A stretch of DNA of 64,000 nt from Nocardioides campestrisoli. GTDB taxonomy: Bacteria; Actinomycetota; Actinomycetes; Propionibacteriales; Nocardioidaceae. The notes below the pieces were generated by a model. The model had not been told where the DNA came from and made no database searches. It worked only from the letters and a program-made list of their open reading frames with translations. Both the position numbers and the translations under genes were made by a program. Positions 29,759 to 37,982 of the stretch are shown here, piece by piece (the stretch's first letter is position 1; the number at the start of each line of letters is the position of its first letter). The stretch lies in NCBI RefSeq assembly GCF_013624435.2, contig NZ_CP061768.1, positions 2,448,001-2,512,000 of the forward strand, read 5' to 3'.

Positions 29759-30685
29759 TCACAGCGCCGGGGCGACCCGCTCCGCGACCAGGCGCAGGTG
29801 GTCGAGGTCGCTCAGGTCGAGGACCTGCAGGTAGAGCCGCTGGGCGCCCGCCTCGGCGAACGCCAGCGCCTTCTCCACGACCTCCTCGGGAGTCCCGGCC
29901 AGACCGTTCTCCCGCAGCTCGGCGGGCTCGCGGCCGATCGCGGCGGCGCGGCGCGAGATCTCGGCCTCGTCCTCGCCGACGCAGAGCACCAGTGCGTTGG
30001 ACCAGGTCATCGTCGCCGGGTCGCGCTCGATCGCCTCGCAGGCCTGGCGCACCCGGCCGAACTGCTCCCGGGTCTCGGCCAGGTCGACGAAGGGCAGGTT
30101 GAACTCGTCGGCGTACCGCGCGGCGAGCGCCGGGGTCCGCTTCTTGCCGCGGCCGCCGATCAGCACCGGCGGGCCGGGCTGCTGCACGGGCTTGGGCAGC
30201 GCGGGGCTGTCGGTCAGCGTGTAGTGGTGGCCTTGGTGGGTGAACGTCTCACCCAGCGGGGTGCGCCACAGGCCGGTGACGATGGCCAGCTGCTCCTCGT
30301 AGCGGTCGAACCGCTCACGGGTGTCGGGGAACGGGATGCCGTACGCCGTGTGCTCGGCCTCGAACCACCCGGCGCCCAGGCCGAGCTCGATCCGGCCACC
30401 GCTCATCTGGTCGACGCCGGCGACCTGGATCGCCAGCACGCCCGGGTGGCGGAAGGTCGCCGAGGTCATCAGGGTGCCGAGGCGGATCGTGCTGGTGTCC
30501 CGGGCCAGGCCGGCCAGCGTGGTCCACGCGTCGGTGGGGCCGGGCAGGCCCTCGGTGCCCATGCCGACGTAGTGGTCGGAGCGGAAGAACGCGCCGAAGC
30601 CGAGCTTCTCGGCCTCCAGCGCCACCGCGAGCAGGTCGTCGTAGGTAGCCCCCTGCTGGGGCTCGGTGAAGATGCGCAGCTCCAT
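29759..30685 (-). CDS. LLM-class F420-dependent oxidoreductase
   Basis: 308 residues from ATG 30683-30685. It has the luciferase-like TIM-barrel pattern: EKLGFGAFFRSDHY near the N-terminus, TIRLGTLMTSATFRHPGVLA, and GRIELGLGAGWFEAEH with YGIPFPDTRERFDRYEEQL, typical of the F420-dependent subgroup that is abundant in actinobacteria. The C-terminal LAGTPEEVVEKALAFAEAGA is the standard end of these proteins. It probably transfers hydride from reduced F420 to an unidentified substrate. It lies 12 bp downstream of the Nudix gene and is likely part of the folA-nudix-LLM unit. Confidence 0.9.
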   Translation of the reverse strand: MELRIFTEPQQGATYDDLLAVALEAEKLGFGAFFRSDHYVGMGTEGLPGPTDAWTTLAGLARDTSTIRLGTLMTSATFRHPGVLAIQVAGVDQMSGGRIELGLGAGWFEAEHTAYGIPFPDTRERFDRYEEQLAIVTGLWRTPLGETFTHQGHHYTLTDSPALPKPVQQPGPPVLIGGRGKKRTPALAARYADEFNLPFVDLAETREQFGRVRQACEAIERDPATMTWSNALVLCVGEDEAEISRRAAAIGREPAELRENGLAGTPEEVVEKALAFAEAGAQRLYLQVLDLSDLDHLRLVAERVAPAL

Positions 30686-30697
30686 GCCTCCACCTTC

Positions 30698-31108
30698 TCA
30701 GACGACCGGAGGCCCCTCGCTGCCGCCTCCGGCCCGCAGGGCGGGCATGACGTTGTGCTCCAGCATCGGCGCGAGGTCGTCGTACTCCCCGTCCAGCAGG
30801 GTCCAGCGCAGCTCGGCGATCTCACCGCCGACCACCGGCTCACCGGTCAGCACGGCGCTGAAGACGGTGGAGTGCAGGGTGTGGCCCGGCTCGTTGGCGG
30901 CCTCGGAGACGAACTCGCCGAGCAGTCGCAGGTCGCTGATCGCCAGGCCCACCTCCTCGGCGGTCTCGCGGACCGCGCACTGCGCGGCGCTCTCGCCGGG
31001 CTCGGGCTTGCCGCCCACCAGCATGAACCGCGACGTGCCGCGCTTGCGCACCGTGAGCACCGCACCGTCGCGGACGAAGGCGACCGCGGAGACGACGATC
31101 GTGTTCAT
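30698..31108 (-). CDS. Nudix hydrolase
   Basis: 136 residues from ATG 31106-31108, which overlaps the folA stop. The Nudix box G-x5-E-x7-R-E-x2-E-E-x-G is visible as GKPEPGESAAQCAVRETAEE followed by VGL. Its N-terminus VVSAVAFVRDGAVLTVRKRG forms the first strands. Such proteins hydrolyse nucleoside diphosphates linked to another group (for example oxidised nucleotides). Its place next to folA suggests a nucleotide-pool role, but the substrate is not predictable. The longer frame upstream runs through folA and is not coding. Confidence 0.9.
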   Translation of the reverse strand: MNTIVVSAVAFVRDGAVLTVRKRGTSRFMLVGGKPEPGESAAQCAVRETAEEVGLAISDLRLLGEFVSEAANEPGHTLHSTVFSAVLTGEPVVGGEIAELRWTLLDGEYDDLAPMLEHNVMPALRAGGGSEGPPVV

Positions 31109-31623
31109 CGCCGCTCCCACCACACCCAGTCGAGATCCTCGCGGGACACCCGCCGGACCTCCCGCCACGCCGACAGGTCGACCTCGGGGAAGAACGCATC
31201 ACCGGCCGGCTCGTCGTGCACCTCGGTGAGCACCAGATGCGTGGCCACCGGCAGGGTCTGGGCGTAGAGCTCGCCGCCGCCGGCGATCACCGTGTCGCCG
31301 GGGAGTCCGCGAGCGGTCTCGAGCGCCTCGTCCACGCTGTGCACCACCCGCACGCGGTCGCGCTGCTCCTCGGTCAGCCCGACAGGGACCCAGGAGCGGT
31401 CGCGGGTGAGCACCACCGTGGTCCGTCCGGGCAGCGGGCGACCGATGGAGTCCCAGGTCGCCCGGCCCATCACCAGGGTGTGGCCCAGCGTCTCGGCCTT
31501 GAAGTGCCGGAAGTCGTCGGGGAGGTGCCAGGGGATCCGGCCGCGGTCCCCGATCACCCGGTTGCGGCCGTATGCCGCCACGACCACCACACGCGCATCC
31601 GGTTCGACCCGCTGATCACCCAC
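31105..31623 (-). CDS. folA: dihydrofolate reductase
   Basis: 172 residues from GTG 31621-31623 (VGDQRVEPDARVVVVAAYG). Conserved DHFR features: NRVIGDRGRIPWHLPDDFRHFK (split here at about 21-42, holding the catalytic Asp and the W-x-P-D/E-D motif), VMGRATWDSIGRPLPGR, and AGGGELYAQTL for cofactor binding. It reduces dihydrofolate to tetrahydrofolate with NADPH, regenerating the product of ThyA. Next to thyA in many actinobacteria; here a LysR/racemase pair lies between them. Its stop overlaps the Nudix start. The GTG start is supported by the homology start and by a GGGT stretch upstream. Confidence 0.94.
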   Translation of the reverse strand: MGDQRVEPDARVVVVAAYGRNRVIGDRGRIPWHLPDDFRHFKAETLGHTLVMGRATWDSIGRPLPGRTTVVLTRDRSWVPVGLTEEQRDRVRVVHSVDEALETARGLPGDTVIAGGGELYAQTLPVATHLVLTEVHDEPAGDAFFPEVDLSAWREVRRVSREDLDWVWWERR

Positions 31624-31633
31624 GGTCGCGACC

Positions 31634-32509
31634 CTACCCGGCACCCTCCTGCAGCAACGCGGCCAGCAGCGCGGCCACCGCCGGCACCCGCTCGATGCCG
31701 CTGCGGTGCACCACGTGGATGCTGCGCGCGCCCAGCTCGGGCAGGTCGACCACCCGGACCTGAGGGTGGCGGAACGCCTCGAGGGCGGTCTGGGGAAGCA
31801 CGGCCACGGCCAGGCTCCGCGCGACCAGGGACTGGACCACCACGTAGTCGTCGGTGACGTGCCGGATGCGCGGCTCGAACCCCGCCCGGTCCGCGCAGAG
31901 CACCAGGTGCCCGCGGCAGCGCTCGCAGCCGGCGACCCACGCCCGGTCGGCCAGGTCGAGCAGACGGCCAGGCACCGGGTCGGGCCCCTCGGGCAGCACC
32001 AGGCGGATCGGGTCCTCGGTGAGCGGCACCGCGACCAGCGCCTCCTCGGTCGGGTCCTCCTGGTAGCCGAAGACCAGGGCGAGGTCCACCGCTCCGCTGC
32101 GCACCAGCTCGGTGGCCTCCGGTGGCTCGGCCTCCACCAGGCCGACCTCCACCTCCGGGGCGCGGGCGGCCAGCGCGGCCAGGGCACGTGGCACGATCAC
32201 CGCCGACCCCGACGGGAACGACGCGAGCCGGGCGGAGCCGGTGCGCAGCTGGGCCAGGTCCTCCAGCTCGGCGGCGGCGGCCTGGAGGTGCGCGGCGACC
32301 GCGTCCGCGTGCGCCAGCAGCCGTCGGCCCGCCTCGGTCAGGTCGACGCCGCCCGAGCCGCGCACCAGCAGCGCTCCCCCGACCTCGCGCTCGAGCGTGC
32401 GCAGGTGCTGACTGACCGCGGGCTGGGTCCAGCCGAGCTCCCGGGCGCCGGCGCTGATCGACCCGGCACGGGCGACCGTGCGGAAGATGAGCACGCGACG
32501 AGGGTCCAC
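31634..32509 (-). CDS. LysR-family transcriptional regulator
   Basis: 291 residues from GTG 32507-32509. The N-terminal HTH is classic LysR: LIFRTVARAGSISAGARELG, then WTQPAVSQHLRTLEREVG. The C-terminal substrate-binding domain contains GSAVIVPRALAALAARAPEVE and the late VLPQTALEAF. A CERC pair (about residues 192-195) is an extra feature that might bind metal or sense redox state. It is divergent from the Asp/Glu racemase-family gene, the usual arrangement of a LysR regulator with its target. It lies 10 bp upstream of folA on the same strand and could be cotranscribed with it. Confidence 0.9.
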   Translation of the reverse strand: MDPRRVLIFRTVARAGSISAGARELGWTQPAVSQHLRTLEREVGGALLVRGSGGVDLTEAGRRLLAHADAVAAHLQAAAAELEDLAQLRTGSARLASFPSGSAVIVPRALAALAARAPEVEVGLVEAEPPEATELVRSGAVDLALVFGYQEDPTEEALVAVPLTEDPIRLVLPEGPDPVPGRLLDLADRAWVAGCERCRGHLVLCADRAGFEPRIRHVTDDYVVVQSLVARSLAVAVLPQTALEAFRHPQVRVVDLPELGARSIHVVHRSGIERVPAVAALLAALLQEGAG

Positions 32510-32556
32510 CCCCCAAGCATCGCTTATGGGTCCTCGAAGAAGAACGGGAGTTCCTC
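32510..32556. promoter_or_regulatory. divergent LysR/racemase control region with inverted repeats
   Basis: Two small inverted repeats fill this gap: AAGC-ATC-GCTT at 32515-32525 (part of ATAAGCGATGCTT on the minus strand) and GAAGAAC-GGGA-GTTCCTC at 32539-32556 with one mismatch. Placement between a LysR gene and its likely target suggests regulator binding sites. GGGAG at 32546-32550 is also a good ribosome site for an ATG at 32557. Confidence 0.4.
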
Positions 32557-33294
32557 ATGCCCCGCGTCCCGGCACACGATGGCCCCATGACGATTCCCCT
32601 CGGCATCCTCGGCGGCATGAGCTGGCACTCGACCGTGGACTACTACACCCACCTCAACGAGGCGGTCGCCCGCGAGCTCGGCGGTCACCACAGCGCCGAC
32701 CTGCTGCTGGCCTCGGTCGACTTCGGCACCATCCGCGCCATGCAGGTCGCCGGCGACTGGGACGGGGCGGGCCGGCTGCTCGCCGACGCCGCCCGCCGAC
32801 TGGAGGGCGCGGGCGCCGAGGCCGTGCTGATCGCCACCAACCTCATGCACAAGGTGGCCCCGGCGGTCGAGGCGGCGGTCGACGTGCCGTTGCTGCACAT
32901 CGGGGACGCCGTCGCCCGGGTCGCGACGCGGGACGGTCTCGGCACCCTGGGCGTGGTGGGCACCCGCTGGGTGATGGAGGAGAGCTTCTACGCCGACCGG
33001 CTCGCCCGCCACGGGCTTCGCTGCGTGGTGCCGCCCGCCGAGGCGCGGCACCGGATCGACGAGGTGATCTTCTCCGAGCTGACCCTGGGCGTGGTGCGCG
33101 AGGAGTCCCGCGCCGCCTACGCCGCCGTCTTCGCCGAGCTGGCCGAGCAGGGGGCGGAGGCGATCGTGCTGGCCTGCACCGAGATCCAGCTCCTGGTCGG
33201 CCCGGAGGACAGCCCGGTCCCGCTGATCGACTCGATGGCCGCGCACGCCGCGTACGCCGCCGACGTGGCGCTGGGCGCCGCCGTCGCCCGCTGA
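32557..33294 (+). CDS. aspartate/glutamate racemase family protein (YgeA-like)
   Basis: 245 residues from ATG 32557, chosen because GGGAG ends 6 bp before it; ATG 32587 (MTIPLGILGGMSWHST) is where family homology begins and is the alternative. Motifs: LGILGGMSWHSTVDYY, the first catalytic-cysteine region replaced by IATNLMHK (a T-N in place of C-N/T-N), and the second catalytic site VLACTEIQLL. Presence of the second Cys but Thr at the first site is a known variant in YgeA-type broad-specificity amino acid racemases. Divergent from the LysR gene, its probable regulator. The substrate may be an acidic or other amino acid. Confidence 0.88.
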   Translation: MPRVPAHDGPMTIPLGILGGMSWHSTVDYYTHLNEAVARELGGHHSADLLLASVDFGTIRAMQVAGDWDGAGRLLADAARRLEGAGAEAVLIATNLMHKVAPAVEAAVDVPLLHIGDAVARVATRDGLGTLGVVGTRWVMEESFYADRLARHGLRCVVPPAEARHRIDEVIFSELTLGVVREESRAAYAAVFAELAEQGAEAIVLACTEIQLLVGPEDSPVPLIDSMAAHAAYAADVALGAAVAR

Positions 33295-33306
33295 CCGGGC
33301 AGAGCC

Positions 33307-34119
33307 TCAGACGGCGATCGGCGCCTTGATCGCCGGGTGCGGGTCGTAGCCCTCCACCCGGACGTGCTCGAGGTCGAAGGCGTCCAGCTCGGTCACCTCG
33401 GGGTCGAGCCACAGGCTCGGCAGCGGACGGGGCTCCCGGGTCAGCTGGAGCCGCGCCTGGTCGAGGTGGTTGAGGTAGAGGTGCGCGTCTCCGAGCGTGT
33501 GCACGAACTCCCCGACCCGCAGGCCGGTCACCTGGGCGACCATGTGGGTCAGCAGTGCGTACGAGGCGATGTTGAACGGCACGCCCAGGAAGACGTCGCC
33601 GCTGCGCTGGTAGAGCTGGCACGACAGCAGCCCGGGGCCGCCGTCGGCGGCCGGGGCGACGTAGAACTGGAACATCGTGTGGCACGGGGCGAGCGCCATC
33701 TGCGGGACGTCGGCGACGTTCCACGCGCTGACCACGTGCCGTCGGCTGTCCGGGTCGCGCCGGATCTGCTCGACCACCTGGGCGAGCTGGTCGACGTGTC
33801 GGCCGTCCGGGGTGGGCCAGGAGCGCCACTGGTACCCGTAGACCGGACCGAGGTCGCCGTTCTCGTCGGCCCACTCGTCCCAGATGCTGATGTCGCGGTC
33901 CTGGAGCCACTTCACGTTGGTGTCGCCGCGGAGGAACCAGAGCAGCTCGCCGAAGACGCTGCGGGTGTGCACCTTCTTGGTGGTGACCAGCGGGAACCCC
34001 CGGGCGAGGTCGAAGCGCATCTGGTGACCGAAGACGCTGAGGGTGCCCGTGCCGGTGCGGTCGCCCTTCTGCACGCCCTCGTCCAGGATCCGGCGGAGAA
34101 GGTCGTGGTAGGCCTGCAT
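33307..34119 (-). CDS. thyA: thymidylate synthase
   Basis: 270 residues from ATG 34117-34119 ([15 protein letters not shown]), with AGGGTGA as ribosome site; GTG 34128 is an in-frame alternative. Features: [12 protein letters not shown], catalytic Cys146 in [12 protein letters not shown], the folate/dUMP site [18 protein letters not shown], and the C-terminal KAPIAV. It methylates dUMP to dTMP using methylene-tetrahydrofolate, making dihydrofolate that FolA must recycle. The gene is convergent with the racemase gene (12-bp gap). Confidence 0.95.
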   Translation of the reverse strand: MQAYHDLLRRILDEGVQKGDRTGTGTLSVFGHQMRFDLARGFPLVTTKKVHTRSVFGELLWFLRGDTNVKWLQDRDISIWDEWADENGDLGPVYGYQWRSWPTPDGRHVDQLAQVVEQIRRDPDSRRHVVSAWNVADVPQMALAPCHTMFQFYVAPAADGGPGLLSCQLYQRSGDVFLGVPFNIASYALLTHMVAQVTGLRVGEFVHTLGDAHLYLNHLDQARLQLTREPRPLPSLWLDPEVTELDAFDLEHVRVEGYDPHPAIKAPIAV

Positions 34120-34137
34120 GCGGCTCACCCTAGCGGT

Positions 34138-34983
34138 CTACCGGGAGAGGTCGACCTCGCCACGCACCACGGTCCGGGTCGCCCCGCCCACCCAGACCTG
34201 GTCCTCCTCGCGGCGCACGTGGACCCGCCCGGCCCGCCCCAGCACGGTGCCCTGTGCGGCGACGTACCGGGCGGGGAGACGACCGTCGGCGGTCAGCCAC
34301 TGGGCCAGTCCCGCGTTGAGGCTGCCGGTGACCGGGTCCTCGCTCATCCCCTTGCCCGCGCAGAAGGCCCGGACCTCGACCTGGGCGCCCACGCGGCCCT
34401 GCTCACGGTCCGGGTACGGGCCCAGGACCCCGACGTCCCGGCCGGCGAGCGCGCCCCAGTCCGGGTCCAGCGCCAGCACCGTCTGCGCGGAGTCGAGCAG
34501 CAGCCCCAGCCAGCCCGGGCCGTTGTCGACCCAGGCGGCATCGACCAGCTGGCCGGGCTCGAGCCGCAGCGCGGCGGCGATCCTGGTGACCTCCGCCTTC
34601 CCGACCGGGCCCGAGCGGACCAGCGGAGGCGCCGCCAGCTCGAGCCGCTCGCCGCGCCGGACCCGGACCAGGCCCGCCGCGCACTCCTGCACGAGCTCGT
34701 CGGCGGCTCGCGGCTCGCCGCCCGCCTCCAGCCAGGCGTGGGCACTGCCCAGCGTCGGGTGCCCGGCGAACGGCAGCTCGACGGTGGGGGTGAAGATCCG
34801 CACCCGGTAGTCGGCGCCGGGCTGCGTCGGCGGGAGCAGGAACGTGGTCTCGGAGAGGTTGGTCCACCGGGCGAAGGAGGACATCTGCCCCTCGTCCAGG
34901 TCGTCCGCGGCGTGCACCACCGCGACCGGGTTCCCCCGGTGCGGCTCGTCGGAGAAGACGTCGACCTGGCTGAAGCGGTGCAT
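34138..34983 (-). CDS. PhzF-family isomerase/epimerase-like protein
   Basis: 281 residues from ATG 34981-34983. The N-terminus RFSQVDVFSDEPHRGNPVAVV, the catalytic Glu region NLSETTFLLPP, RIFTPTVELPFAGHPTLGSA and the late GMSEDPVTGSLNAGLAQWL are the diagnostic PhzF blocks. Members are diaminopimelate-epimerase-fold proteins; PhzF itself isomerises a phenazine precursor, while most housekeeping members have no known substrate. No phenazine genes are nearby, so a metabolic or repair role is more likely. It follows the small unknown gene by 2 bp and precedes thyA by 18 bp. Confidence 0.9.
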   Translation of the reverse strand: MHRFSQVDVFSDEPHRGNPVAVVHAADDLDEGQMSSFARWTNLSETTFLLPPTQPGADYRVRIFTPTVELPFAGHPTLGSAHAWLEAGGEPRAADELVQECAAGLVRVRRGERLELAAPPLVRSGPVGKAEVTRIAAALRLEPGQLVDAAWVDNGPGWLGLLLDSAQTVLALDPDWGALAGRDVGVLGPYPDREQGRVGAQVEVRAFCAGKGMSEDPVTGSLNAGLAQWLTADGRLPARYVAAQGTVLGRAGRVHVRREEDQVWVGGATRTVVRGEVDLSR

Positions 34984-34985
34984 GC

Positions 34986-35237
34986 TCAGGGGTGCAGCGA
35001 CATCGGGCCGTAGACCGTGCGGTCGCCCTCGAGCAGGGTCACCGCGTCGACGCCCTGCTCGGCGAGCTCGGCCCAGATCTCCCCCACCCACGACTCGGCG
35101 TCCGCCTGGCTGGCGAACTGCTGGCCGGCGTACTCGTCGGTGACAGCCACCTCGGCGCCGGTGGAGTCCAGCAGGGCCCAGTGCCACGGCTGCTCGGCGG
35201 GTCGGGGGGTGAAGTGTGCGGGCTGGTCAGGCAACAT
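34986..35237 (-). CDS. small conserved protein of unknown function
   Basis: 83 residues from ATG 35235-35237 (MLPDQPAHFTPRPAEQPWHW). The body ALLDSTGAEVAV and the acidic helix SWVGEIWAELAEQGVDAVTLLEGD suggest a small alpha/beta fold; there is no signal or membrane segment. I recognise the general pattern from actinobacterial genomes but know no function. It lies 1 bp after the gcvT stop and 2 bp before the PhzF start, so it belongs to a gcvT-orf-phzF transcript. Codon usage matches its neighbours, which supports it being real. Confidence 0.8.
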   Translation of the reverse strand: MLPDQPAHFTPRPAEQPWHWALLDSTGAEVAVTDEYAGQQFASQADAESWVGEIWAELAEQGVDAVTLLEGDRTVYGPMSLHP

Positions 35238-35238
35238 G

Positions 35239-36375
35239 TCAGTCCTCCCGGACGGTGGGGTGCACAAACGGTGGGCGGACCAGCCGGAAGATCTCGCGGC
35301 GTCCGCGGACGTCCACCCCGACCTCGGCGTCCTCGGCCACGGCGACCGGGACCAGCGCCAGACCGATGCCCTGGCGCAGCGTGGGGCTGAACGTCCCGGA
35401 GGTGACCTGGCAGAGCGGGACGTCGGGCAGCAGGCTGACCGTCATGCCCGGGCGGGGGATCGCCCGCCCGGTGGCGAGCAGTCCCCGCAGCAGCCGGCGC
35501 GGTCCCTGCTCCTTCTGGGCCAGCAGCGCGGCGCGTCCCCAGAAGGACTCCTTTCGCCAGCCGACCGCCCAGCCCAGGCGCGCCTCGACCGGGGTCACGT
35601 CGGGGCCGATGTCCTGGCCGTGCAGCGGGTAGCCCATCTCGGTCCGCAGGGTGTCGCGGGCCCCGAGCCCGCAGGGGGTCGCGCCCAGCTCGGCGCCGGC
35701 GGCCATCAGGGCGTCCCAGACCTCCACCGCCCGCTCGCTGCCCACGACCAGCTCGTAGCCGCGCTCACCGGTGTAGCCGGTGCGGCACACCACGACCGGC
35801 GACTCCGGGTCCTCGCGCCACCCGGTCTCCACGAACGACATGTAGGGGTGCCCGGCCGGTAGGCCGACGGCGCGGAGCAGCTCGTCGGAGGCGGGGCCCT
35901 GGACGGCGAGCACGGCGTAGTCGGTGTGCTGGTCGGTGACCCGCACACCGTCGGGGGCCGAGGCCGAGAGCCGGCGCGCCACCTCGGCGGCGTTGGCGGC
36001 GTTGGGCACCAGCAGCACGTTCTCGTCGTCGCGCCGGTACGCGATCAGGTCGTCGACGACGCCGCCGGTGGCCTCGTCGCAGCACAACGTGTACTGCGCC
36101 TGCCCCGCCCCGATCCGGTCGAGGTCGTTGGTCAGGGTCGCGTTCACGTACGCCGCGGCGCCCGGGCCGCTGACCAGCACCTTGCCGAGGTGGGAGACGT
36201 CGAAGACGCCGACGGCCTCGCGCACGCTCGTGTGCTCCTTGACCACCCCGGTCGGGTAGTCCAACGGCATCGACCACCCGCCGAACGCCCCGAACTTGGC
36301 CCCCAGCTCCTCGTGCCGCTGGTGGAGCGGCGAGCGGTGCAGGGGCGACGCGAGATGGTCTGCCGAGGTGGCCAT
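35239..36375 (-). CDS. gcvT: aminomethyltransferase, glycine cleavage T protein
   Basis: 378 residues from ATG 36373-36375. GAFGGWSMPLDYPTGVVKEH and VGVFDVSHLGKVLVSGPGAA are the T-protein folate-binding start. CRTGYTGERGYEL and LGARDTLRTEMGYPLHGQD are the family's later blocks, ending with the C-terminal barrel. It takes the aminomethyl group from lipoylated H protein to tetrahydrofolate, releasing ammonia and methylene-tetrahydrofolate. gcvH and gcvP are not in the window. Divergent from pepA with 63 bp between them, the same pairing as gcvT and pepB in mycobacteria. Confidence 0.94.
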   Translation of the reverse strand: MATSADHLASPLHRSPLHQRHEELGAKFGAFGGWSMPLDYPTGVVKEHTSVREAVGVFDVSHLGKVLVSGPGAAAYVNATLTNDLDRIGAGQAQYTLCCDEATGGVVDDLIAYRRDDENVLLVPNAANAAEVARRLSASAPDGVRVTDQHTDYAVLAVQGPASDELLRAVGLPAGHPYMSFVETGWREDPESPVVVCRTGYTGERGYELVVGSERAVEVWDALMAAGAELGATPCGLGARDTLRTEMGYPLHGQDIGPDVTPVEARLGWAVGWRKESFWGRAALLAQKEQGPRRLLRGLLATGRAIPRPGMTVSLLPDVPLCQVTSGTFSPTLRQGIGLALVPVAVAEDAEVGVDVRGRREIFRLVRPPFVHPTVRED

Positions 36376-36438
36376 GCCGGGAACCTACCGCAGTGCCGGC
36401 ACGCGGACCCGGAGACCCGGGCTGGCTATCCTGCCCGG

Positions 36439-37968
36439 GTGACGACGACCTACACGCTCAGCAAGGCCAGCCCCGCCAAGACCCGAGCCGACGCCGTGGT
36501 GGTGGGCGTCCTCCAGTCGGACAAGGGCCCCGTGCTGGCTCCGGGGGGCGAGGACGTCGGTGCCGCGTTCGGACGCAAGCTGCGCCCGATGCTCTCCTCG
36601 CTGGGCGTGACCGGGAAGGCCGGGGAAGCCGTGCGCGTCCCCACCGCGGGCACCCTCAACGCCCCGGTGCTGCTCCTGGTCGGACTGGGCGCGAACGTCG
36701 ACCGGGTCTCCGTGCGACGCGCCGCCGGCGTCGCCGCCCGCACGGTGCGCAACGACGCCTCGGTAGCGCTCGCCCTGCCCGCCGACGACGCCGACCTGGT
36801 GGCGGCCGCGACCGCCGGGTTCCGCCTGGGCGGCTACACGTTCACCACCTACCGCTCGGAGTCCAAGGACGACAGCCCGGCCGACCTGGTGGTGCTCAGC
36901 CCGCTGGCCCGGGACGAGGCGGTCCGCACCGCCTTCGACGAGGCCCGCGTGGTCGCCGACGCCGTGGCCACCACCCGGGACTGGGTCAACGAGCCGCCCG
37001 GGCAGTTCACGCCCGAGCTCTTCGCCGACGCCGTCACCGCGGGCCACGCCCGGCTGACCAAGGGCCGCGGCGCACCCCAGGTCACCCTCGAGGTGATGGA
37101 CCAGGACCGACTCGCCCAGCTCGGCTGCGGCGGGATCCTCGGCGTGGGCGCCGGCTCGGACGCTCCGCCGCGCCTGGTCAAGATCTCCTACGAGCCCCCG
37201 GCGGCCACCACCCACCTGGCCCTGGTCGGCAAGGGCATCACCTTCGACTCCGGCGGCCTGACCATCAAGCCCTCGAGCAGCATGGGCACGATGAAGTCCG
37301 ACATGGCGGGCGCCGCCGCCGTCATCCAGGCCACCTTCGCGATCGCCGCGCTGGGCCTGCCGATCCGGGTCACCACCTGGGCGCCGATGGCGGAGAACAT
37401 GGTCTCCGGCTCCTCGATCCGTCCCGGCGACGTGCTGACCATCCGGGGCGGGCGCACCGTGGAGGTGCTCAACACCGACGCCGAGGGCCGGCTGGTGCTC
37501 GCCGACGCCCTGGTCCTGGCCGGCGAGGAGGAGCCCGACCTGGTGGTCGACGTCGCCACCCTGACCGGGCACATGGTGCTTGCGCTCGGCGACAAGGTCT
37601 GCGGGGTCCTGGGCACCGACGACGTCGTCGAGCAGGTCCTCGACGCGGGACGACGGGCCGGCGAGGCGGCCTGGCCGATGCCCATCCCCGAGGAGATGTC
37701 GGAGCGGATCCGCAGCAGCAAGGTCGCCGACCTGGCACAGCACGACTGGGTCCGGTGGGGTGGAGGCCTGTACGCCGCCGCGTTCCTGCGCGAGTTCACC
37801 GAGGGCCGCCCGTGGGCCCACCTCGACATCGCCGGCCCCTCGTTCAACTCCGGAGGCCCCTTCGGCGACTGGACCTCGGGCGGCACCGGCTTCGGCGTGG
37901 CCACCCTGGTCGAGCTCGCTCGCGCCCTGGCCACCCCCGACGCCGACCCTGCCGGCTCCGGCGACTGA
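36439..37968 (+). CDS. pepA: leucyl aminopeptidase (M17)
   Basis: 509 residues from GTG 36439. The N-terminal macro-like domain is followed by the M17 catalytic domain: GKGITFDSGGLTIKPSSSMG (Lys and Asp metal ligands), KSDMAGAAAV, and the signature NTDAEGRLVLADAL. The two-metal cytosolic enzyme forms hexamers and removes N-terminal amino acids in peptide turnover. It is followed 14 bp later by a nucleotidyltransferase gene that begins the cox maturation set, which may simply be transcribed from the pepA promoter. The much longer open frame upstream of the GTG lies opposite gcvT and is not coding. Confidence 0.94.
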   Translation: MTTTYTLSKASPAKTRADAVVVGVLQSDKGPVLAPGGEDVGAAFGRKLRPMLSSLGVTGKAGEAVRVPTAGTLNAPVLLLVGLGANVDRVSVRRAAGVAARTVRNDASVALALPADDADLVAAATAGFRLGGYTFTTYRSESKDDSPADLVVLSPLARDEAVRTAFDEARVVADAVATTRDWVNEPPGQFTPELFADAVTAGHARLTKGRGAPQVTLEVMDQDRLAQLGCGGILGVGAGSDAPPRLVKISYEPPAATTHLALVGKGITFDSGGLTIKPSSSMGTMKSDMAGAAAVIQATFAIAALGLPIRVTTWAPMAENMVSGSSIRPGDVLTIRGGRTVEVLNTDAEGRLVLADALVLAGEEEPDLVVDVATLTGHMVLALGDKVCGVLGTDDVVEQVLDAGRRAGEAAWPMPIPEEMSERIRSSKVADLAQHDWVRWGGGLYAAAFLREFTEGRPWAHLDIAGPSFNSGGPFGDWTSGGTGFGVATLVELARALATPDADPAGSGD

Positions 37969-37982
37969 GACGCCGGGTCGAC

